Positions 43,934 through 53,571 are shown, counted from the stretch's first letter. The stretch: 64,000 bases of DNA from JACMLD01 sp044227095 (GCA_044227095.1 JBGAFV010000001.1:3658001-3722000); one strand, 5' to 3'. The notes: generated from the letters alone by a model not told the origin. Program-made: numbers and translations.

Positions 43934-44753
43934 TGAACTATCGTACCAGGTAAGCAAGATTACTACAAAAAAATACAGTACTAGTTTTTCACTGGGTATA
44001 TTAGCATTAAACCCTGCTATCAGACCGGCTATCTATGCTATTTATGGTTATGTTCGTCTTGCAGATGAAATTGTTGATAGTTTTCATGGCTACGATAAAA
44101 CCACTTTGTTGCAAAGGCTGCGTCAGCAGACTGATCAGGCATTGGCGGAAAAAATTTCTTTAAACCCAATCCTGCAATCATTCCAGGAAACGGTTTATGC
44201 ATACGATATAGATCGCAATCTTATATACCGGTTTTTAGATAGTATGGAAATGGATTTGCAACGGATAAAATACGATGAGCAGAAATATAAAGACTATATT
44301 GTTGGTTCAGCAGAAGTAGTAGGGCTTATGTGCCTGCAGGTATTTGTAGAAGGAGATAAGCAGGCATACGATCAACTAACTCCTTATGCAATGAAGCTTG
44401 GTTCAGCTTTTCAAAAAGTAAATTTTTTACGTGATTTAAAAGACGATTACCTATTGCTTAGCCGAACCTATTTTCCAGAGGTGGATATGTGCAGTTTTGA
44501 TAATTGTGCAAAGAAAAAGATTGAAGCAGAAATAGCACAAGAGTTTAATGATGCTTTGGTTGGAATTACACAATTACCGGCGGCAGCTAAATTTGGTGTT
44601 TACCTTGCTTATCAATACTATCTATCTTTATTCAAAAAAATCAGGCACTTTTCTGCTGATAAGTTATTGCAGCAACGGGTACGTATTCATAACGGTCAAA
44701 AGCTTTCGCTGATGTTGCGCAGTTACCTGCAATATAAAATGGCGGCAGTGTAA
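43917..44753 (+). CDS. crtB: Phytoene synthase
   Basis: 278 residues of the squalene/phytoene synthase fold. The two Asp-rich motifs are LADEIVDSFHGYD and FLRDLKDDYL. It condenses two geranylgeranyl diphosphates to phytoene. Overlaps crtI; crtZ starts 35 bp later. Confidence 0.95.
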   Translation: MKKLFDELSYQVSKITTKKYSTSFSLGILALNPAIRPAIYAIYGYVRLADEIVDSFHGYDKTTLLQRLRQQTDQALAEKISLNPILQSFQETVYAYDIDRNLIYRFLDSMEMDLQRIKYDEQKYKDYIVGSAEVVGLMCLQVFVEGDKQAYDQLTPYAMKLGSAFQKVNFLRDLKDDYLLLSRTYFPEVDMCSFDNCAKKKIEAEIAQEFNDALVGITQLPAAAKFGVYLAYQYYLSLFKKIRHFSADKLLQQRVRIHNGQKLSLMLRSYLQYKMAAV

Positions 44754-44788
44754 ATAACCTATTTGTTTTTTATTATTAGTTAAGTGTT

Positions 44789-45247
44789 ATGTTGAATATT
44801 GGAATTACGATAATGGTCTTTTTGCTGATGGAACCCATGACCTGGCTTATCCATAAATATATTATGCACGGTTTTTTATGGGTTTTACATAAAGATCATC
44901 ATGATCATAGCAATGAAGGAAGCTTTGAACGTAACGATTATTTCTTCGTCATTTTTGCCACGCCATCTATTGCGCTTTTATACCAGGGTGTATTAAATGG
45001 ATTTAATTATGTTTTTTTTATTGGTTTGGGTATTACCTTATACGGCGCATCTTATTTTTTTGTTCACGATATATTTATACATCAGCGTATACCGTTTTTG
45101 CGGGAAACCAATAATCCTTATTTATTGTCAATTCGCAGGGCGCACAAGCAGCATCATAAACATACTGGTAAAGAAGATGGAGAATGTTTTGGTTTCTTAT
45201 GGGTGCCGTTGAAATATTTCAGCATGTATTTTAAAAGTAAGAGCTGA
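44789..45247 (+). CDS. crtZ: Beta-carotene hydroxylase
   Basis: 152 residues, membrane-bound di-iron hydroxylase with histidine boxes HKYIMHG, HKDHHDH, HDIFIH and HKQHHKH. It converts beta-carotene to zeaxanthin. Its TGA overlaps the next ATG by one base. Confidence 0.93.
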   Translation: MLNIGITIMVFLLMEPMTWLIHKYIMHGFLWVLHKDHHDHSNEGSFERNDYFFVIFATPSIALLYQGVLNGFNYVFFIGLGITLYGASYFFVHDIFIHQRIPFLRETNNPYLLSIRRAHKQHHKHTGKEDGECFGFLWVPLKYFSMYFKSKS

Positions 45248-45942
45248 TGTTGCACTACACTTATTTAGCCGTTGATTTTTTTGCAGTTATTATTTGTTTT
45301 ATTTTTTCGTTTCATACAAAAATAAGGTTTGATAAATTATTTACTGCCTTTATAAAAACAGCACTTATTGTTGGCATCCCTTTTTGTATATGGGATATAT
45401 GGTTTGCTCAAAAAGCTGTATGGTGGTTCAACGATACTTATATATTGGGAATACGTTTTTGGGGATTGCCGCTGGAGGAATATTTGTTTTTTATCTGTAT
45501 CCCTTTTTCATGTTTATTTACTTATGTCTGCCTCACAAAATTTTTTGGTGGCGAATGGCTGAATGCATTTAATAATATACTTGTATTCATCCTAGCTATT
45601 CTGTGCAGTGTTATTTTGCTGCTGTATCATCATAAACTTTACACTGCATTTACAGCGGCGGTTTTGCTTGGGTCACTATTGTATTTGCATTTTGTGGCAA
45701 AAGCGGAATGGCTGGGTCAGGCCACTGTTGTTTATATTATATTGATGCTAGGCTTTTTTCCGGTTAATGGAATTCTTACGGGCACCGGACTAAAAGCTCC
45801 AATTGTAAATTATAACCCGAAGGAATTACTTAACATCCGGTTACTAACTATCCCTGTAGAAGATTTTTTTTACGGGTATGCAAATTTTTTGTTGAACCTG
45901 TATTTTTTTAAGTTGTTTTCAAAGAAAATAGTAAACAATTAA
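45247..45942 (+). CDS. Lycopene cyclase, fused CrtYc-CrtYd type
   Basis: 231 residues, six to seven helices. Two homologous halves each bear the cyclase motif: PLEEYLFF (first) and PVEDFFYG (second). In actinobacteria these halves are separate proteins; one-chain forms are usual in Bacteroidota. Closes the ends of lycopene into beta rings. Last gene of the crt unit. Confidence 0.92.
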   Translation: MLHYTYLAVDFFAVIICFIFSFHTKIRFDKLFTAFIKTALIVGIPFCIWDIWFAQKAVWWFNDTYILGIRFWGLPLEEYLFFICIPFSCLFTYVCLTKFFGGEWLNAFNNILVFILAILCSVILLLYHHKLYTAFTAAVLLGSLLYLHFVAKAEWLGQATVVYIILMLGFFPVNGILTGTGLKAPIVNYNPKELLNIRLLTIPVEDFFYGYANFLLNLYFFKLFSKKIVNN

Positions 45943-46018
45943 ATTGATCATTCGGCTTTGAATAGATTTGCTCAATGAAAAGAAAACATATTCTTACTAC
46001 TGAAGTTGTTAATTTTCA

Positions 46019-47044
46019 TTAAGGCATCTTCAGTTTATTTATATGTTGCTCCATAAACTGCTTTTTACAATCTACATAATGTTTAACCGCCCCAATAGTG
46101 TGCAGAAATTTTATATAATACCAGGCAAAATCCACCTGGTAATTTAGAAAGCCAGACCTGGCACTTTTAGGATACAGGTGATGGTTGTTATGCCATTCGC
46201 CGGCAACTATACCGGGCCATAACTGGTTAATGGAGTTATCTCCTGTATTGAAATCGATATTCGATTTTTTTTTGTCTTTGCCTTTTCCATGCCCTTCATA
46301 ATTGAATGTACGTACACCTACTGCCCACACACCCGCAAATCCAAATAATGCACACATAAGTCCGGGACCACCTATTACATAAAACACAAACGCCCAAAAG
46401 CCCCAGTTCAATGCAATACCGATGATGGTGCGAAATGGATTAGCAAGTGAACCCCAGTTTCTATAATCATTATAACAATTAGAACGTTGGCCGGTGTGTT
46501 TCATAAGCCTCAGGCAACGTTTGTAATCTTCCTGATTCATGTTTTTATTAATCGGCTGATGGTTTACATCTGCAAGAAAGCAATATAGAAATCCACCCGA
46601 TGCATTATAGGGATCACCGGGCTGATCTGACTTTGCATGATGAACGTGGTGCGACACCACATAAATTTCTTCAGGAATAATTTTAAGTGTGATGTTCTGT
46701 GTAATAAATCGCCAGAAATGATTGCGGAACGTAAATGAACGATGGGTACAATACCGGTGGTACCAAACCGTACCATGAGACCCCATTACCACCATGCTAT
46801 AAATGAAAGCAACGAATAGAAGCTTTACACTGAAATATTTAAAAATAAAAAAATACAAAAAGATACCCAGGATTGCCACCATAAACCAACTCGTAAATGA
46901 CAACCAGTTTTTTTTATCACGAAAGAAATTGATGCGGAAAAAAAACTCCTTAAGAATAGCACCATGTCCAGGTTTGGAAAGGTTACCTAATGCATCTTTC
47001 CAACCATAAGAAGGCGGTTCTAAAACATTCTCGATAAAACGCAT
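46019..47044 (-). CDS. Acyl-CoA/fatty-acid desaturase
   Basis: 341 residues with four membrane helices and the three histidine boxes HRYCTH, HHVHH and HNNHH, spaced as in delta-9 desaturases. A di-iron centre inserts a double bond in acyl chains. Convergent to the carotenoid operon, so both pathways of membrane adaptation are adjacent, though no shared control is visible. Confidence 0.93.
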   Translation of the reverse strand: MRFIENVLEPPSYGWKDALGNLSKPGHGAILKEFFFRINFFRDKKNWLSFTSWFMVAILGIFLYFFIFKYFSVKLLFVAFIYSMVVMGSHGTVWYHRYCTHRSFTFRNHFWRFITQNITLKIIPEEIYVVSHHVHHAKSDQPGDPYNASGGFLYCFLADVNHQPINKNMNQEDYKRCLRLMKHTGQRSNCYNDYRNWGSLANPFRTIIGIALNWGFWAFVFYVIGGPGLMCALFGFAGVWAVGVRTFNYEGHGKGKDKKKSNIDFNTGDNSINQLWPGIVAGEWHNNHHLYPKSARSGFLNYQVDFAWYYIKFLHTIGAVKHYVDCKKQFMEQHINKLKMP

Positions 47045-47123
47045 ACTGCTTTGTTTAATTATAGTGACATGGTTAACAGAATAAATACAGTGTTACTTTT
47101 GTTTCGCCTCGTAATTCGGTTTT

Positions 47124-47375
47124 CTATAAATCGCTGAGCCTCGAAAATGCTTCTCCGTTAAAAAGTCGACTGCAGGATAAACTACCTGACTGGGACCACT
47201 CTTCCTTATTTTGAGCGGTAACTATTCGCCAGAAATTTTTCTTTTTCAATTCATGGTAATCATTACCAAAAACAAATACGCCGTGGAGATTATCACGTCC
47301 TCTAAAATGAATATTTACAAGTTTGTCTTTGCGAGTAGGAGTGTCTACAAATTTTTCAATAATCACATTCGTCAT
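47124..47375 (-). CDS. Small conserved protein of unknown function
   Basis: 83 residues: VNIHFRGRDNLHGVFVFGND, YHELKKKNFWRIVTAQ, RLFNGEAFSRL. This pattern (IHFRGRE..GVFV...NFWRIV...ARIFNG) belongs to short Bacteroidota proteins that I recall near cold-shock genes; no function is known. Follows the 47401 gene. Confidence 0.6.
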   Translation of the reverse strand: MTNVIIEKFVDTPTRKDKLVNIHFRGRDNLHGVFVFGNDYHELKKKNFWRIVTAQNKEEWSQSGSLSCSRLFNGEAFSRLSDL

Positions 47376-47400
47376 AAATTATATTTTGTTAGGCATAAAA

Positions 47401-47601
47401 TTATTTTTCCTCCTTTCCAGGGCCTGGTGGTATATTGGAAATATTTCCATTTTCATCTATATACGCCATCATTGCATCAAGGTCTTTACCTTTTACTGTA
47501 TTTAATTTTCTTTCCGCTTTTTTGTCCTCTTTGTCTTGTCTCTTTTTTTGCTTTTTAAGCTCGTTGTTTTTTTTATTAAAAGTTGCTCTTGATTTTGCCA
47601 T
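47401..47601 (-). CDS. Small Lys/Glu-rich protein of cold-shock neighbourhoods
   Basis: 66 residues, highly charged (NNELKKQKKRQDKEDKKAER), then DLDAMMAYIDENGNISNIPP. Similar proteins sit next to CspA-type proteins in Bacteroidota; none is in this window. Probably a basic RNA- or ribosome-associated peptide (inference). Confidence 0.65.
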   Translation of the reverse strand: MAKSRATFNKKNNELKKQKKRQDKEDKKAERKLNTVKGKDLDAMMAYIDENGNISNIPPGPGKEEK

Positions 47602-47701
47602 ACTAATATTTAATTATTGAGAAATAATACCTGCTAGCCGTTGAAAGGATTAAAATAGGTTCCGGCAGGTTTCCATTAAACTCCACATGCGTTGGATCGT
47701 T

Positions 47702-47791
47702 TTATCGTTCCATCTCTCTATAAATTTTCAAAAGTTTCTTAAGCGCTTCATCCTGGACATAAAAGCCCAGGTTAGCTATATGCATGTTCAT
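47702..47791 (-). pseudogene. Remnant of an RRM-type RNA-binding protein
   Basis: 29 codons from ATG 47791: NMHIANLGFYVQDEALKKLL is the usual RNP2-containing opening of bacterial RRM proteins (IYVGNL-type beta strand, then helix), but the frame stops after REMER, leaving out RNP1 and the rest of the ~90-residue domain. No continuation is visible. Confidence 0.5.
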
Positions 47792-47918
47792 AATAAAAAA
47801 TCAGTTGAGTGAAAAAAGTGACAGAAGAACCGCAGCAAGGAGAGAAGAAAAGTAGAAATTATTACTACTAGTGTCGTAAAAATTAAAGCTGGCCCTGACT
47901 TAATGTTGAAGCGCTCTT

Positions 47919-47952
47919 GTCAATAACCATAAATATATGATTTATGATTGAC
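47919..47952. repeat. Inverted repeat
   Basis: GTCAAT and CATAAAT pair with ATTTATG and ATTGAC with a 3-nt bulge and a short loop. May be a regulator site or a bidirectional terminator; nothing else supports a choice. Confidence 0.35.
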
Positions 47953-48126
47953 AAAACGCCATAAATCCCTGTATTTATGTTGTGAGCTGCAAGTAAATGA
48001 TGCGCTATTCAATCTCTGGGTTATTAATTAATAAGTAGGCAAATGGTATGCTGCCGTTGCATTATTTTGTTTTCAAACTTTTAATTCTGTCGGTCGTATC
48101 TTCGCCGCGCAAGTTTTGTACTACAA

Positions 48127-48504
48127 ATGATCAAACAAATAATAGCTTTCATACTGTTATTGGCTTGCCTGCTGCAAATTTCCAGCAGGGTATTGGTGTA
48201 TGTTGATTATTATGCCAATACATCTGCCTATGCCAAAAACTGCGTCAATAAGAACCGTCCCGCCATGCACTGCAACGGAAAGTGCCAGATGATGAAAAAG
48301 TTGCAGGAAGAAGAAAAGAAAGAACAGGAAAACCAGGAGAAAAGAGCAGAAAGCAGGTTAGAGATAGTGCTTTCTACCAAATCTTTTTTTGCAATTTTGC
48401 CGCCAGCGCTTGTACTGATTTACAAAACACAAAAATTGCCCGCATTATCTAACGGTAAAGCAACCGATATTTCATTCGATATCTTTCATCCCCCTCAGGC
48501 CTGA
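48127..48504 (+). CDS. Small exported Cys-containing protein, unknown function
   Basis: 125 residues. N-terminal hydrophobic segment (IIAFILLLACLLQISS) acts as signal or anchor. Three cysteines stand in AYAKNCVNKNRPAMHCNGKCQ (C39, C49, C53), then a charged helix (KLQEEEKKEQENQEKRAE). This C-x9-C-x3-C pattern is common to short Bacteroidota proteins preceding TonB receptors; a metal-binding role would fit but is inference. Confidence 0.7.
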   Translation: MIKQIIAFILLLACLLQISSRVLVYVDYYANTSAYAKNCVNKNRPAMHCNGKCQMMKKLQEEEKKEQENQEKRAESRLEIVLSTKSFFAILPPALVLIYKTQKLPALSNGKATDISFDIFHPPQA

Positions 48505-48548
48505 TATAACATACAGGCATTTTATTTTTCTACTGATAAACGACAACA

Positions 48549-48680
48549 ATGAAACAGCATTTTCAAAATGATGCTGAACGAGCTGCTGCATTAAAACGCA
48601 GCAGGTATATCGTTTTAAGCATACTTGTGGTAATAATCATCGTAATGGTTTTTACTGCTTACAAAACATTCATTAAATAA
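48549..48680 (+). CDS. 43-residue single-pass membrane protein
   Basis: A short polar start, then one helix (YIVLSILVVIIIVMVFTAY) and a short tail. It lies 44 bp after the Cys protein and ends 6 bp before the TonB receptor start, so it is probably translated in the same unit. No family recognised. Confidence 0.55.
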   Translation: MKQHFQNDAERAAALKRSRYIVLSILVVIIIVMVFTAYKTFIK

Positions 48681-48686
48681 TTTTCG

Positions 48687-51011
48687 ATGAAGCAAATTTT
48701 ATATTGCATGTTTGCCCTGCTTGCAGGGGCAAATGTGCATGCGCAATCTATTAAAGGAAAAATTACAGCAGCCAATGGCAATACCATTGAAGCAGTCAGT
48801 ATTACTATTTTAAATACAGATAAAATAACGCTGACCGATAAAGAAGGAAATTTCAGTTTTGCACATCTCAATGCCGGCACCTATCAGTTAAGTGTTAGCG
48901 CAATTGGTTTTGCTACACAATTAAAAACAGTAACGCTTGCCTCCAACCAGGCCACTACCTTATTAGTTACTTTAATAGAACAAAATACACAATTAGCTGA
49001 GGTAGTAGTAACGGCAGATAAGGTAGAAGCTAACTTACAAAAGACACCACTCTCAGTTACTGCTTTAAATGCAAAACAATTGGAAGAATATAGGGTATGG
49101 ACTATCAGCGACCTCACTGCATTAGCGCCAAGCACTTTCGTAGTAGAGCATGGCAACAGTACCGGATCTAATTTTCTGAATATACGGGGTGCTATGGGTT
49201 TTTCAAATGACCAGGCTGTAGCTGTTTATGTGGATGGCGTTTATCAATTTGATTATTTTTCTGCACCCATCAATTTCAGCAATATTGAAAGAGTAGAAAT
49301 TTTGCGGGGACCACAGGGTACGCTCTATGGCAGAAATGCCTTTGGCGGCGTGGTTAATATCATTACTAAAAAACCTTTGAACAAAACAAGTGGATTTGCC
49401 GAAATAGATTTGGGCAATTACGGACAACAGCGTTACAGCGTTGGTTTCAATACGCCAATAGTAAAAAATAAATTGTTTGTGAATGCAGGCTTTCAATCCA
49501 ACGGCCGTGGTGCGGTATATGAAAATCCAACATTAAATACCAAACATTTTGACCACCATAACGCCTATAGCGGAAATGTAAACCTGAAATATCTTGCCTC
49601 AGATAAATGGACGATAGATTTAAATACAAGGTATGAGAATGATAAGGATAAAGGAGCTTATCCGTGGGCAGCAACAGATAGTGCTGCCAGGGCCAATCCT
49701 TACAAGGTTTTTGGCAATTGGGACAATACCGAACGTAGGACTAATTTCAACACATCCCTGTCTCTAAAATACTTTGGTAGGAATTTTAATTTTACTTCTA
49801 TCACTGCATTTGTAGATTATCATATCTGGCTGCCCGGAAGATTTGATTTTGATTTTGGTCCCGACCAGTTAATCAGCTTCACTACCTGGTCAAGACAAAA
49901 CGAATTAACACAGGAGTTCCGTTTTTCATCACCCGCCAATACAGGAAAATGGAAATGGACGGCTGGTTCTTATCTGCTCGGAGAAAAACTTAAGAATGGC
50001 AGCACCACCTACTTCGACCAGGATTATGCATTGTTTGACCCGAATGCGCCTTATGCTACCATTAGTAATGGAAAGAGAAATGCTTATGGCCTGGCGTTCT
50101 TTGGGCAGGCTACTTATGCCGTTACTCCAAAGTTTGATATTATTGTCGGTGCAAGATATGATGTAGAACACAGGGAGCTTACCCAAAATTCAGCGTATGA
50201 AAAAAGTGGTGTTGTTACTCCTTTAACAGCGGACAGCACGGTGAAGAAAACCTTCAACGCATTTACGCCAAAGGTTATTTTGAGTTATAAATTGACAGAT
50301 AAGTCAATGGTATATGCATCTTATGCAAAAGGGTTCAGGGTAGGCGGATTTAATTTTGGCAGCACAACAAACCCAACATACAATCCTGAAAGATCAGACA
50401 ACTACGAACTGGGTATTAAAAATGCGTTGTTAAATAACAGGCTTAAGATAAATCTTACTGCGTTCTATTTTCAACAAAAAGACCAGCAGGTATCTACTTC
50501 ACAAGACGGTATAAATTATGCAACGCTGAATGTAGGCGATATGAATAACTACGGATTGGAACTGGAAGCATCTGCACTGCCTGCAAAAAATCTGCAAATA
50601 GACTGGACTGCCAGCACATCGCACAGTGAATATAAAAAGTTGGAACTGTTTGATGCCAATACTCTCACAGTAAAAGATTACAAAGGAAATAAAGCGATTA
50701 ACAACCCTGCATTGCAATCTATGCTTGCCGTTCAATATGGTATTCCTTTTTCTACTTCTGCTCAAAACTTTAAAGCATTTGTAAGAGGGGAATTCAGGTA
50801 CATCGGTAAATACGAACTGGATTTTGTCAATGCCTATCACCAGGATGCTTACGGTATGATTAATGCAAGAGCCGGTGTTACCAGCAATCATTTCGACATC
50901 GCATTGTGGGTCCGCAATCTCAACGATGTACGTTATATGGCTTATGGTTATGGTTCCTATATGATGGGCAACCCAAGAACATGGGGGATGACATTAACTG
51001 GAAGATTTTAA
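48687..51011 (+). CDS. TonB-dependent outer-membrane receptor
   Basis: 774 residues. Signal peptide to ~20 (AGANVHAQ), carboxypeptidase-like regulatory domain (IKGKITAANGNTIEAVSI; ~21-105), plug domain (LSVTALNAKQLEEY, VYVDGVYQFDYF, VEILRGPQGTLYGRNAFGG, VNIITKKP) and a 22-strand barrel ending MTLTGRF. It imports a ligand with TonB energy. It is not a SusC type (no SusD partner) and closer to FecA/siderophore or metal receptors. The DJ-1/YHS and DUF6370 genes downstream suggest metal. Confidence 0.93.
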   Translation: MKQILYCMFALLAGANVHAQSIKGKITAANGNTIEAVSITILNTDKITLTDKEGNFSFAHLNAGTYQLSVSAIGFATQLKTVTLASNQATTLLVTLIEQNTQLAEVVVTADKVEANLQKTPLSVTALNAKQLEEYRVWTISDLTALAPSTFVVEHGNSTGSNFLNIRGAMGFSNDQAVAVYVDGVYQFDYFSAPINFSNIERVEILRGPQGTLYGRNAFGGVVNIITKKPLNKTSGFAEIDLGNYGQQRYSVGFNTPIVKNKLFVNAGFQSNGRGAVYENPTLNTKHFDHHNAYSGNVNLKYLASDKWTIDLNTRYENDKDKGAYPWAATDSAARANPYKVFGNWDNTERRTNFNTSLSLKYFGRNFNFTSITAFVDYHIWLPGRFDFDFGPDQLISFTTWSRQNELTQEFRFSSPANTGKWKWTAGSYLLGEKLKNGSTTYFDQDYALFDPNAPYATISNGKRNAYGLAFFGQATYAVTPKFDIIVGARYDVEHRELTQNSAYEKSGVVTPLTADSTVKKTFNAFTPKVILSYKLTDKSMVYASYAKGFRVGGFNFGSTTNPTYNPERSDNYELGIKNALLNNRLKINLTAFYFQQKDQQVSTSQDGINYATLNVGDMNNYGLELEASALPAKNLQIDWTASTSHSEYKKLELFDANTLTVKDYKGNKAINNPALQSMLAVQYGIPFSTSAQNFKAFVRGEFRYIGKYELDFVNAYHQDAYGMINARAGVTSNHFDIALWVRNLNDVRYMAYGYGSYMMGNPRTWGMTLTGRF

Positions 51012-51072
51012 TTTGAGTGAACAGATTAACAAATACTCATTGACTCAATATTTCAAATTAATAATAAAAGGT

Positions 51073-52023
51073 ATGAAAAAAATAATCTTAATGATTGCAA
51101 CTATTGCAATGGTGTCAGCCTGCAAAAACAAAAATCAGGAAGTTGTAAAACCACATCCTGAATCAATGTCGGAGCTATTCCCCAAACCAAAAGTGGAAAT
51201 CAAAACAGTTGGTATCTATTTATATGATGGTTACTCAGCACTGGATGCAATGGGACCGTATTCAGTATTTACCAGGATGATGGGCAGCCATGTATTTTTT
51301 ATTGCAAAACACAAAGGCATTGTTGTAGATGGGGCTGGATTAAAAGTACAGGTAGATACTTCTATCAATGAAGTAAAGCACCTGGACATATTACTGATAC
51401 TGGGTGGATTAGCACAAACCTATAAGGAAACAAAAGACGAAGCACTTTTAAGCTGGATTCGCAGCATTGACAGCACATCCACATATACCACCAGTGTATG
51501 TACCGGTGCATGGATTTTAGGTGCTACAGGTTTATTAAAAGATAAAGAAGCAACCACGCATTGGTATGGTAAAAAAATATTAGTAGACTTTGGAGCAAAA
51601 GTTCAGAACACAAGATATACGCACAGTGGCAAATACTGGACTGGTGCCGGTGTATCCGCAGGTATTAACATGAGCCTTGCTCTGTTAAATGAAATAGCCG
51701 GTGAAAAATATACCAAAGCTGTAATGCTTGATTTGGAATATGATCCTCAGCCACCATTTAAAGGTGGTAATGAAAACAATGCTGATAAAAACATGGTGGA
51801 AGGAATGAGAGTTTTATATGATGGAGGAATGGAAACAGCATTACATCCTGAAAAAGTTTTTAAAAGTATGAAGTTTGACAATAAAAAAGATTTTGTCTGT
51901 GGAATGCCAATTACAGCAGGCATTGCAGACACTGTACACTATAACGGCAAAGTATATGGCTTTTGCTCAACAGGTTGTAAGGATGAGTTTCTTAAAAATC
52001 CTTCTGCGTATATATCAAAATAA
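51073..52023 (+). CDS. DJ-1/PfpI lipoprotein with C-terminal YHS domain
   Basis: ATG 51073 is preferred over the upstream TTG 51013, because it gives a lipoprotein signal (MKKIILMIATIAMVSACKNK, C17). The DJ-1/PfpI domain (~45-245) has the nucleophile Cys in TTSVCTGAWIL. The last ~45 residues form a YHS domain (FVCGMPIT, YGFCSTGCKDEF), which binds metal through cysteines. The fusion is unusual for DJ-1 proteins. It may sense or chaperone a metal or aldehyde at the periplasmic side (inference). Confidence 0.85.
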   Translation: MKKIILMIATIAMVSACKNKNQEVVKPHPESMSELFPKPKVEIKTVGIYLYDGYSALDAMGPYSVFTRMMGSHVFFIAKHKGIVVDGAGLKVQVDTSINEVKHLDILLILGGLAQTYKETKDEALLSWIRSIDSTSTYTTSVCTGAWILGATGLLKDKEATTHWYGKKILVDFGAKVQNTRYTHSGKYWTGAGVSAGINMSLALLNEIAGEKYTKAVMLDLEYDPQPPFKGGNENNADKNMVEGMRVLYDGGMETALHPEKVFKSMKFDNKKDFVCGMPITAGIADTVHYNGKVYGFCSTGCKDEFLKNPSAYISK

Positions 52024-52244
52024 TTTTTTTAATCTATCAACCATGAAAGCATTTTAACTACTAGCTGACTATTTATCCCTTAGCAAAAGAATGAACAAGA
52101 AACAGAAAACAAAATGATTAAACCAATGCACCGCATTAATCGTATCTCTTTGTTACTATTTTTGATGTGCCTCATGATGAGGATTTCAAAACTTATTACG
52201 CAGGCTGTTTTGCAATAACAATATTATTATACTCAATTAAAATT

Positions 52245-52601
52245 ATGACAATGAATATTAAATCATTTTTCAACATTCTTATTTTTATTTTCATTTTTCA
52301 GGTTACGAACGCCCAAAGTACTAAGCCTGACATTTCAAAACCCGACGCAACTAAAAAAGTACAAACAGTTGAATTATCATGCGGTGAATGTAAATTTAAC
52401 ATGAAGGGACAAAGTTGTGATCTTGCTGTAAGAATTAATGGCAAAGCATATTTTCTTGATGGTGCAGGTATAGATTCTTTTGGGGATGCTCATGCAAAAG
52501 ATGGTTTTTGCAAAGCCATTCGCAAAGCCGAAGTGCAGGGAGAGATTATTGGCAATCGCTTTAGTGCTACCTATATAAAATTACTTCCTCAAAAAAAGTG
52601 A
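52245..52601 (+). CDS. DUF6370 secreted protein
   Basis: 118 residues from ATG 52245 (ATG 52251 also possible), signal peptide ending TNAQ. Core VELSCGECKFNMKGQSCDLAV, GKAYFLDGAGIDSFGDAHA, DGFCKAIRKAEVQG shows the DUF6370 cysteines (CGEC, SCDLAV, FCKA). Structure suggests a metal- or disulfide-binding periplasmic protein, often near copper/TonB genes. Preceded by a 221-bp spacer without a confident gene. Confidence 0.8.
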   Translation: MTMNIKSFFNILIFIFIFQVTNAQSTKPDISKPDATKKVQTVELSCGECKFNMKGQSCDLAVRINGKAYFLDGAGIDSFGDAHAKDGFCKAIRKAEVQGEIIGNRFSATYIKLLPQKK

Positions 52602-52643
52602 AAAACGATTAGTTGATTTTAAAACTATAGCAACATTCTCAAA

Positions 52644-52678
52644 CAAAGCAGGATTATTTTTTTAAGTATCCTGCTTTG
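52644..52678. terminator. Bidirectional terminator
   Basis: CAAAGCAGGAT and ATCCTGCTTTG make a perfect 11-bp stem, followed by TCATTTTTT. Ends the DUF6370 transcript; the minus-strand reading could serve the convergent PhyH-like gene. Confidence 0.75.
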
Positions 52679-52833
52679 TCATTTTTTATTTCATTCGCCA
52701 ATAGCATAAGCCCAAGATGCTCGCTGCAAAACAAGCAATGGTGTAAAAATTGTAAACTGCCTGCATACGTCAGTTGAAGTGGTGGTTGCCCTCTACCGAA
52801 AATGGTAGCAGGCTTAATACGCAACAAAACTAT

Positions 52834-53571
52834 TTATACATCCAGCACATGTCTTCCTTTTTCGCCAATGCGGGTTAGTGTTGCCGTAGTGATGTATTTT
52901 TTTTGATCTATCTGTTGTGGCTGATCGCTAGTGCAAAAATAACTGTGTATGCTCCGTCGGTCTTGGGCGGTTGTATTGGTAGTGCCGCCATGCCATACAT
53001 GCGAATTGAAAATAAATACCGAACCGGCAGGAGCAATAATGCGGATTTCATCGGGATGTTTATCGTTGGCATCTGGCATAGCTTCATCGGGCAAAATAGT
53101 AAGTTTATGACTTTTTGGAACAATGCGTGTAGAACCATTGTGTTCTGTAAAATCATCCAGGAGCCAGATGCTGTTGCAAACTTTATAAGCACCGTTTACA
53201 ACAGTATTCTTCCAGTCTACGTGTAGTTTCTGAAGCCCTTTGCCGGGTTTGGCTGCCCGGTAATTTAAAGAAGACAATTTGTATTGCTGTCCTAATACTG
53301 CTTCAATGCCTGCAAGTACCCGTGGGTGTAAATAAAAAATATCAAATAGAGAACCTTTGTTTACCAGGTCTGCAAGCCGGTCTGCACCTTCTTCTTTTGG
53401 GTGACGGATATATTTTGATTCGGCCAGTTCTGCGCCGGCATTTTCGCCTTCGGATGTCATAAGTTCATCAAGCCGGTCATTAATAGCTTTCACCTGTTCT
53501 ATGCTTAATAACTGACCTAAGTTGAGGTATCCGTAAGTATCTAAAAATTCAATTTCATCATTTGCAAGCAT
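52834..53571 (-). CDS. Phytanoyl-CoA dioxygenase (PhyH)-family enzyme
   Basis: ATG 53571 is chosen (MLANDEIEFLDTYGYLNLGQ); an upstream in-frame start would add eight residues. 245 residues with the Fe(II)/2-oxoglutarate oxygenase facial triad: H and D in LHVDWKN, distal H in HVWHGGT, and an Arg after it for 2-oxoglutarate. Substrate unknown. A related enzyme lies 77 bp upstream in the same direction, so they may act on one pathway. Confidence 0.85.
   Translation of the reverse strand: MLANDEIEFLDTYGYLNLGQLLSIEQVKAINDRLDELMTSEGENAGAELAESKYIRHPKEEGADRLADLVNKGSLFDIFYLHPRVLAGIEAVLGQQYKLSSLNYRAAKPGKGLQKLHVDWKNTVVNGAYKVCNSIWLLDDFTEHNGSTRIVPKSHKLTILPDEAMPDANDKHPDEIRIIAPAGSVFIFNSHVWHGGTTNTTAQDRRSIHSYFCTSDQPQQIDQKKYITTATLTRIGEKGRHVLDV

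Larger units (their letters stand above)
47602..48126. other. 525-bp spacer with an RNA-binding-protein remnant and an inverted repeat
   Basis: Contains the minus-strand RRM-like stub (47702-47791) and a palindrome at 47919-47952. Otherwise A/T-rich with no further recognised signal. Confidence 0.5.

Noticed and set aside
52114..52218. 34-codon plus-strand frame with hydrophobic core before DUF6370
   Set aside because: Overlaps another open frame, no start signal or family; could be a leader peptide, but nothing supports it.
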